From NCBI GenBank assembly GCA_903822075.1, contig CAIJNK010000016.1, positions 1 to 53,921 on the forward strand: a stretch of DNA of 53,921 bases. The letters are read 5' to 3'. The notes beneath the pieces were generated by a model. It had not been told where the DNA came from and made no database searches. It saw only the letters and a program-made list of their open reading frames with translations. Numbering within the stretch: position 1 is the first letter of the stretch; every line of letters begins with the position of its first letter. Source of the stretch: an uncultured bacterium. Its GTDB lineage: Bacteria; Patescibacteriota; Minisyncoccia; Phycocordibacterales; GWA1-40-21. The translations under genes were made by a program, and so were the position numbers. Below are positions 51,241 to 53,921 of this stretch, one piece after another.

Positions 51241-53385
51241 TTATTTACAGACGTCACTCTTTAAGACTCCAATTATTTGTTTACTATTTCCAGTACTATC
51301 CACACACCAACTAAAACCGTCAATATCCGGCAATGGCGCTGACACGGCATAGGAACTCACCTTTCCGGTTGTTCCTTTTGAGACACAAGTAGCTTTAGAC
51401 ATATCGTTACCGGTCGCTGCATTTAGAAGCTTGGTAACACCACTATCACCAAAAAGCGTTCCCGCTGTTTCTTTACAAGGCCCTAAGGTAAACGGGGTTT
51501 TGCCGTAACTACTGTTTGTATCATAGACTAGTTCAGACTGGGCCCTGATTGATGATAATTGAGACTTAAGCGCAGCAGATTTACCTTTAAGTCTTGCCTC
51601 TGATATAGAACCATTGTCAAAATCACTGATCAGTTTTTCGATTGTGATTGAGCCGGCTGGGGCTTTTATATCCAAAGCTTTGTTAATATCACTGATTACC
51701 ATTTTAAACACCACGTTTACCTGCTTATCCTTAAGTTGTAGGGCTGAATCGGGCGGAACAATCCTCATCGTGTTCTCTATAATAGCGGGAAAACCTTGGA
51801 TATCAGTCCAGAGAACGAGAGTATTATTTTTATCAAGATAACTAAAGACTTCATCAAATTCCTGACTCTGAAGATAGTCAACCAGGCCTTGATCCACAAA
51901 ACCCTTGAAATTTGAAAAGTCCGGATCCTTGTCTATCTCCGTCTGCATCTTCTGATAGAAAGGCAAGATCTTTTCTTTCTTTAGGCCTAATTCATATCGG
52001 ACTAACTGCTGACCATTCACTCTTTCAACGTTTGGCGTGTTCTTAAAAGTAATCAACTTCTCCTCATCGGCAACCGACACTAATTTCTTAATGAATTTAA
52101 TGGATTTTTCTCGGTTGTTCTTATAAGCTTTCTCCATTTCCGGAAGACTATTTCTGAGGGAACTTAGCTCGGAATAGTTTTCTTCATCCGTTGACGAAGC
52201 AACCTTGGAAGAAACGCTCACCCACTTACCCTTAATGGTGCCCAAATCACCCATCAAGAACAGGCTTGGAATGTTATTTACTCTGAAGTAATAATTATCG
52301 TCTTTTTTAAGGGCATCAGCGTTTATTTTGTAAGTAAGATCTCCAAAATCTCCTTCCGCATCAATGTTAAAAAGCCAATCAGCCATACCAACAGTTTTTA
52401 GATCGGATGAAACACTGATTGATCCCTTAATATTTAGGTCCGAGGGGAACGTACCCATGGAATCCCCCATTTCAACCAAAAATGGTTTTGGTGGCTCGCT
52501 TGACATATACATATAGTTTGAACTGTCCTTGGTAAAGGAAACTTTTTTACCAGAAATAATCGTGCTGGTGGCTGAATAACCATAACCTCTAATGGCCTTA
52601 ATAGCCGTGTCGGTTTCGAAATTTACGGTTAGAAGAAAATTCTTGCCACCGTCAGTGACCTGATATTCATATTCTTTATTTGTCTCCGGATCAGTGATTG
52701 AACTGCTGCCATAGTAACCGCTTTTATCATATATGTTTTTAACACTAGCCGGATATGACTTCTGAACCGTCCCTTTTGAATTGCCATAAGAATAATAACC
52801 GCTTAAACTGTTCAACCTAGATAAGATGGAAGAAGCGTCCTTTAATCTTTCGGTGTCATAATAATATTGTTGCCTTAATTCAACTGCATTTGACACTTCT
52901 TTTATGGCAAACGGTACAGCGTCCTTGTCTCGTGGAGCGACGCTCAAGGAACCGGACATGGTATAAGTTGAGGAGTCGATCTGTCCAAACTTACCAAGAA
53001 GACCAGAGAAAAAGTTATCCTCGGTATATTTTTGAGGTGAAAAAGGACCGATTTTTTCCAGATAAATATAAGCCAAACCAGCCCCGATTATTATCAGTAT
53101 AATAATACTGAACAATAAAACTTTATGACTTTTATGTGGAGGGATTACCGCTTGGCTCCCACCATCGGGCACAACAGGCATTACTCTAATTTTCTCGAGT
53201 GGTTCCGCGGCGTTTATTGTAGCACTCAAAATCCACCCTTGTGCTTTCAACATATGAAGAGCTTCTTGCTTATCGGCGTCACTATACTGCAACCGGTCTA
53301 AAATATTATTTACCGACTCTAATGTGGAGATATTATCCAAACCATTTATATGCAAAATGTTTAAGAGCTCTTGAGAATTTATCAT
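51241..53385 (-). CDS. Large single-pass membrane protein with C-terminal pilin-type domain
   Basis: 714 aa. A cytoplasmic N-terminus with a small helical, UBA-like stretch (about 5-52) is followed by one membrane helix (about 87-108) and a large external part. Residues about 110-590 are beta-rich without a recognised family. The last 115 residues (about 600-714) look like the globular end of a Parcubacteria pilin: LKSQLSSIRAQSELVYDTNSSYG, paired cysteines, and FSWCVDSTGNSK. The N-terminal prepilin helix is absent, so the pilin fold is displayed from a membrane anchor. TATAAT lies about 41 nt before the ATG. Confidence 0.8.
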   Translation of the reverse strand: MINSQELLNILHINGLDNISTLESVNNILDRLQYSDADKQEALHMLKAQGWILSATINAAEPLEKIRVMPVVPDGGSQAVIPPHKSHKVLLFSIIILIIIGAGLAYIYLEKIGPFSPQKYTEDNFFSGLLGKFGQIDSSTYTMSGSLSVAPRDKDAVPFAIKEVSNAVELRQQYYYDTERLKDASSILSRLNSLSGYYSYGNSKGTVQKSYPASVKNIYDKSGYYGSSSITDPETNKEYEYQVTDGGKNFLLTVNFETDTAIKAIRGYGYSATSTIISGKKVSFTKDSSNYMYMSSEPPKPFLVEMGDSMGTFPSDLNIKGSISVSSDLKTVGMADWLFNIDAEGDFGDLTYKINADALKKDDNYYFRVNNIPSLFLMGDLGTIKGKWVSVSSKVASSTDEENYSELSSLRNSLPEMEKAYKNNREKSIKFIKKLVSVADEEKLITFKNTPNVERVNGQQLVRYELGLKKEKILPFYQKMQTEIDKDPDFSNFKGFVDQGLVDYLQSQEFDEVFSYLDKNNTLVLWTDIQGFPAIIENTMRIVPPDSALQLKDKQVNVVFKMVISDINKALDIKAPAGSITIEKLISDFDNGSISEARLKGKSAALKSQLSSIRAQSELVYDTNSSYGKTPFTLGPCKETAGTLFGDSGVTKLLNAATGNDMSKATCVSKGTTGKVSSYAVSAPLPDIDGFSWCVDSTGNSKQIIGVLKSDVCK

Positions 53386-53450
53386 TTAAATATTTAGTTA
53401 TTAAAATTACTAATATGTCGTAATTATAACACTAATTTTGAGATAAACAA

Positions 53451-53915
53451 TTATGATACCCTCTTTAAAACCTCGTCAAATCCAGGTAGTAATTTTAATT
53501 TTTTAACTTCTTCAGCTTTCAACCATTTATAATCCTGGGCCTCCCAATCTATCTTTATTTTATCAGTCTTTATCTCAACCAAAATAGGATGAACAATCCA
53601 AGTCTTATTATACTTCGGTGCTTCCTGATCAAAAATCTGACCGACGGTTATCTTGGATATTTTACTTTTTGGTATACCAAGTTCCTCATTTAATTCCCCT
53701 CTCACCTTCTCAAAAACGCTCTTATTGTCATCGAGAAATCCAGAAATGCCGTTCCAGTAGCTTGGATAAAAATTTAAGGTTTTACTCCTCTGAACAACTA
53801 AGATCTTGTCTTTATATCTGAGGACACAATTTATTACCGGTGCGTACCGGATATTCGTAAAATCTACCTGTCCCGCTTTGGCTTTAAACTTTTTCATTGA
53901 TTTGCGCCGTGGCAT
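53451..53915 (-). CDS. NUDIX hydrolase
   Basis: 154 aa. VLRYKDKILVVQRSKTLNFYPSYWNGISGFLD precedes the NUDIX box, which reads G-FLDDN-K-SVFEKVR-GELNEELGI: the EExG core is intact but the usual Glu and Arg positions are Lys and Gly. It should hydrolyse a nucleoside diphosphate derivative; substrate unknown. The start at 53915 is only 6 nt from the window edge; an ATG at 53897 (MKKFKAKAG) is also possible, and a longer 5' end cannot be excluded. Confidence 0.82.
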   Translation of the reverse strand: MPRRKSMKKFKAKAGQVDFTNIRYAPVINCVLRYKDKILVVQRSKTLNFYPSYWNGISGFLDDNKSVFEKVRGELNEELGIPKSKISKITVGQIFDQEAPKYNKTWIVHPILVEIKTDKIKIDWEAQDYKWLKAEEVKKLKLLPGFDEVLKRVS

Positions 53916-53921
53916 TTTTTG

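Noticed and set aside
53451-53915. NUDIX box substitutions as a sign of an inactive enzyme
   Set aside because: The EExG metal-binding core is intact and the fold is otherwise normal; the changes may be a subfamily trait.

Overview
The window looks like part of a Candidate Phyla Radiation (Patescibacteria) chromosome, most probably a Parcubacteria-type genome. This is an inference from gene content and protein style: a phosphoketolase/acetate kinase energy module, short translation and ribosome genes scattered singly, Parcubacteria-like pilin domains (including a WCVDSTG-type C-terminus), compact membrane histidine kinases, and many orphan genes. TGA is used as a normal stop, so this is not one of the UGA-recoding CPR lineages. 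Two tRNA genes are present (Asn-GTT and Thr-TGT). I see no rRNA, CRISPR array or insertion sequence.

Layout. 1-2891 is the end of an AT-rich integrated element: the 3' part of a possible restriction enzyme gene, a beta-class DNA methyltransferase, and a large serine recombinase whose stop codon lies inside the 3' end of tRNA-Asn. 3.1-9.5 kb holds acetate kinase and phosphoketolase, flanked by two membrane histidine kinases. 9.6-12.5 kb is an island of small unusual genes: a zinc-ribbon/HTH protein, a receiver-like protein, a pilin, a protein made almost wholly of 7-residue GDVSNIS-type repeats, and a stand-alone Nfu N-terminal-like domain. 12.6-24.9 kb carries typA, an RRM protein, truB and hisS (divergent, sharing one -10 box), a DEDDy exonuclease, a LamG pseudopilin, uppP and a UvrD/RecB-type helicase-nuclease. 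25.0-32.2 kb is a glucan operon: cupin phosphoglucose isomerase, glycogen synthase, GH57 enzyme, short alpha-glucan phosphorylase, then a membrane glycosyltransferase and an anchored thioredoxin-fold protein. 32.2-53.9 kb is almost all minus strand: MFS transporter, tRNA-Thr, tsf, rpsB, prfA, rpmE, an M14-like protein, a lytic transglycosylase, rplY, aldolase, a pentose-phosphate epimerase-like gene, rpiB, gatB, obg, MYG1, gpmI, eno, a large membrane protein ending in a pilin-type domain, and a NUDIX protein.

Physiology. The genes fit a fermentative cell that feeds pentose and hexose phosphates through phosphoketolase to acetyl phosphate and acetate (ATP by AckA), has lower-glycolysis enzymes (Fba, GpmI, Eno), and may store and degrade an alpha-glucan.

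The most striking global signal is that genes fall into two expression classes. About 18 mostly housekeeping genes have a -10 box ending only 5-9 nt before the start codon and no Shine-Dalgarno, so they should be leaderless. Twelve mostly orphan genes each have a readable -35/-10 promoter, a leader of tens of nt, usually a clear Shine-Dalgarno, and in most cases a hairpin terminator of their own. These orphan single-gene units sit between the housekeeping operons and are the best candidates here for undescribed biology, together with the heptapeptide-repeat protein and the pilin-domain fusion.
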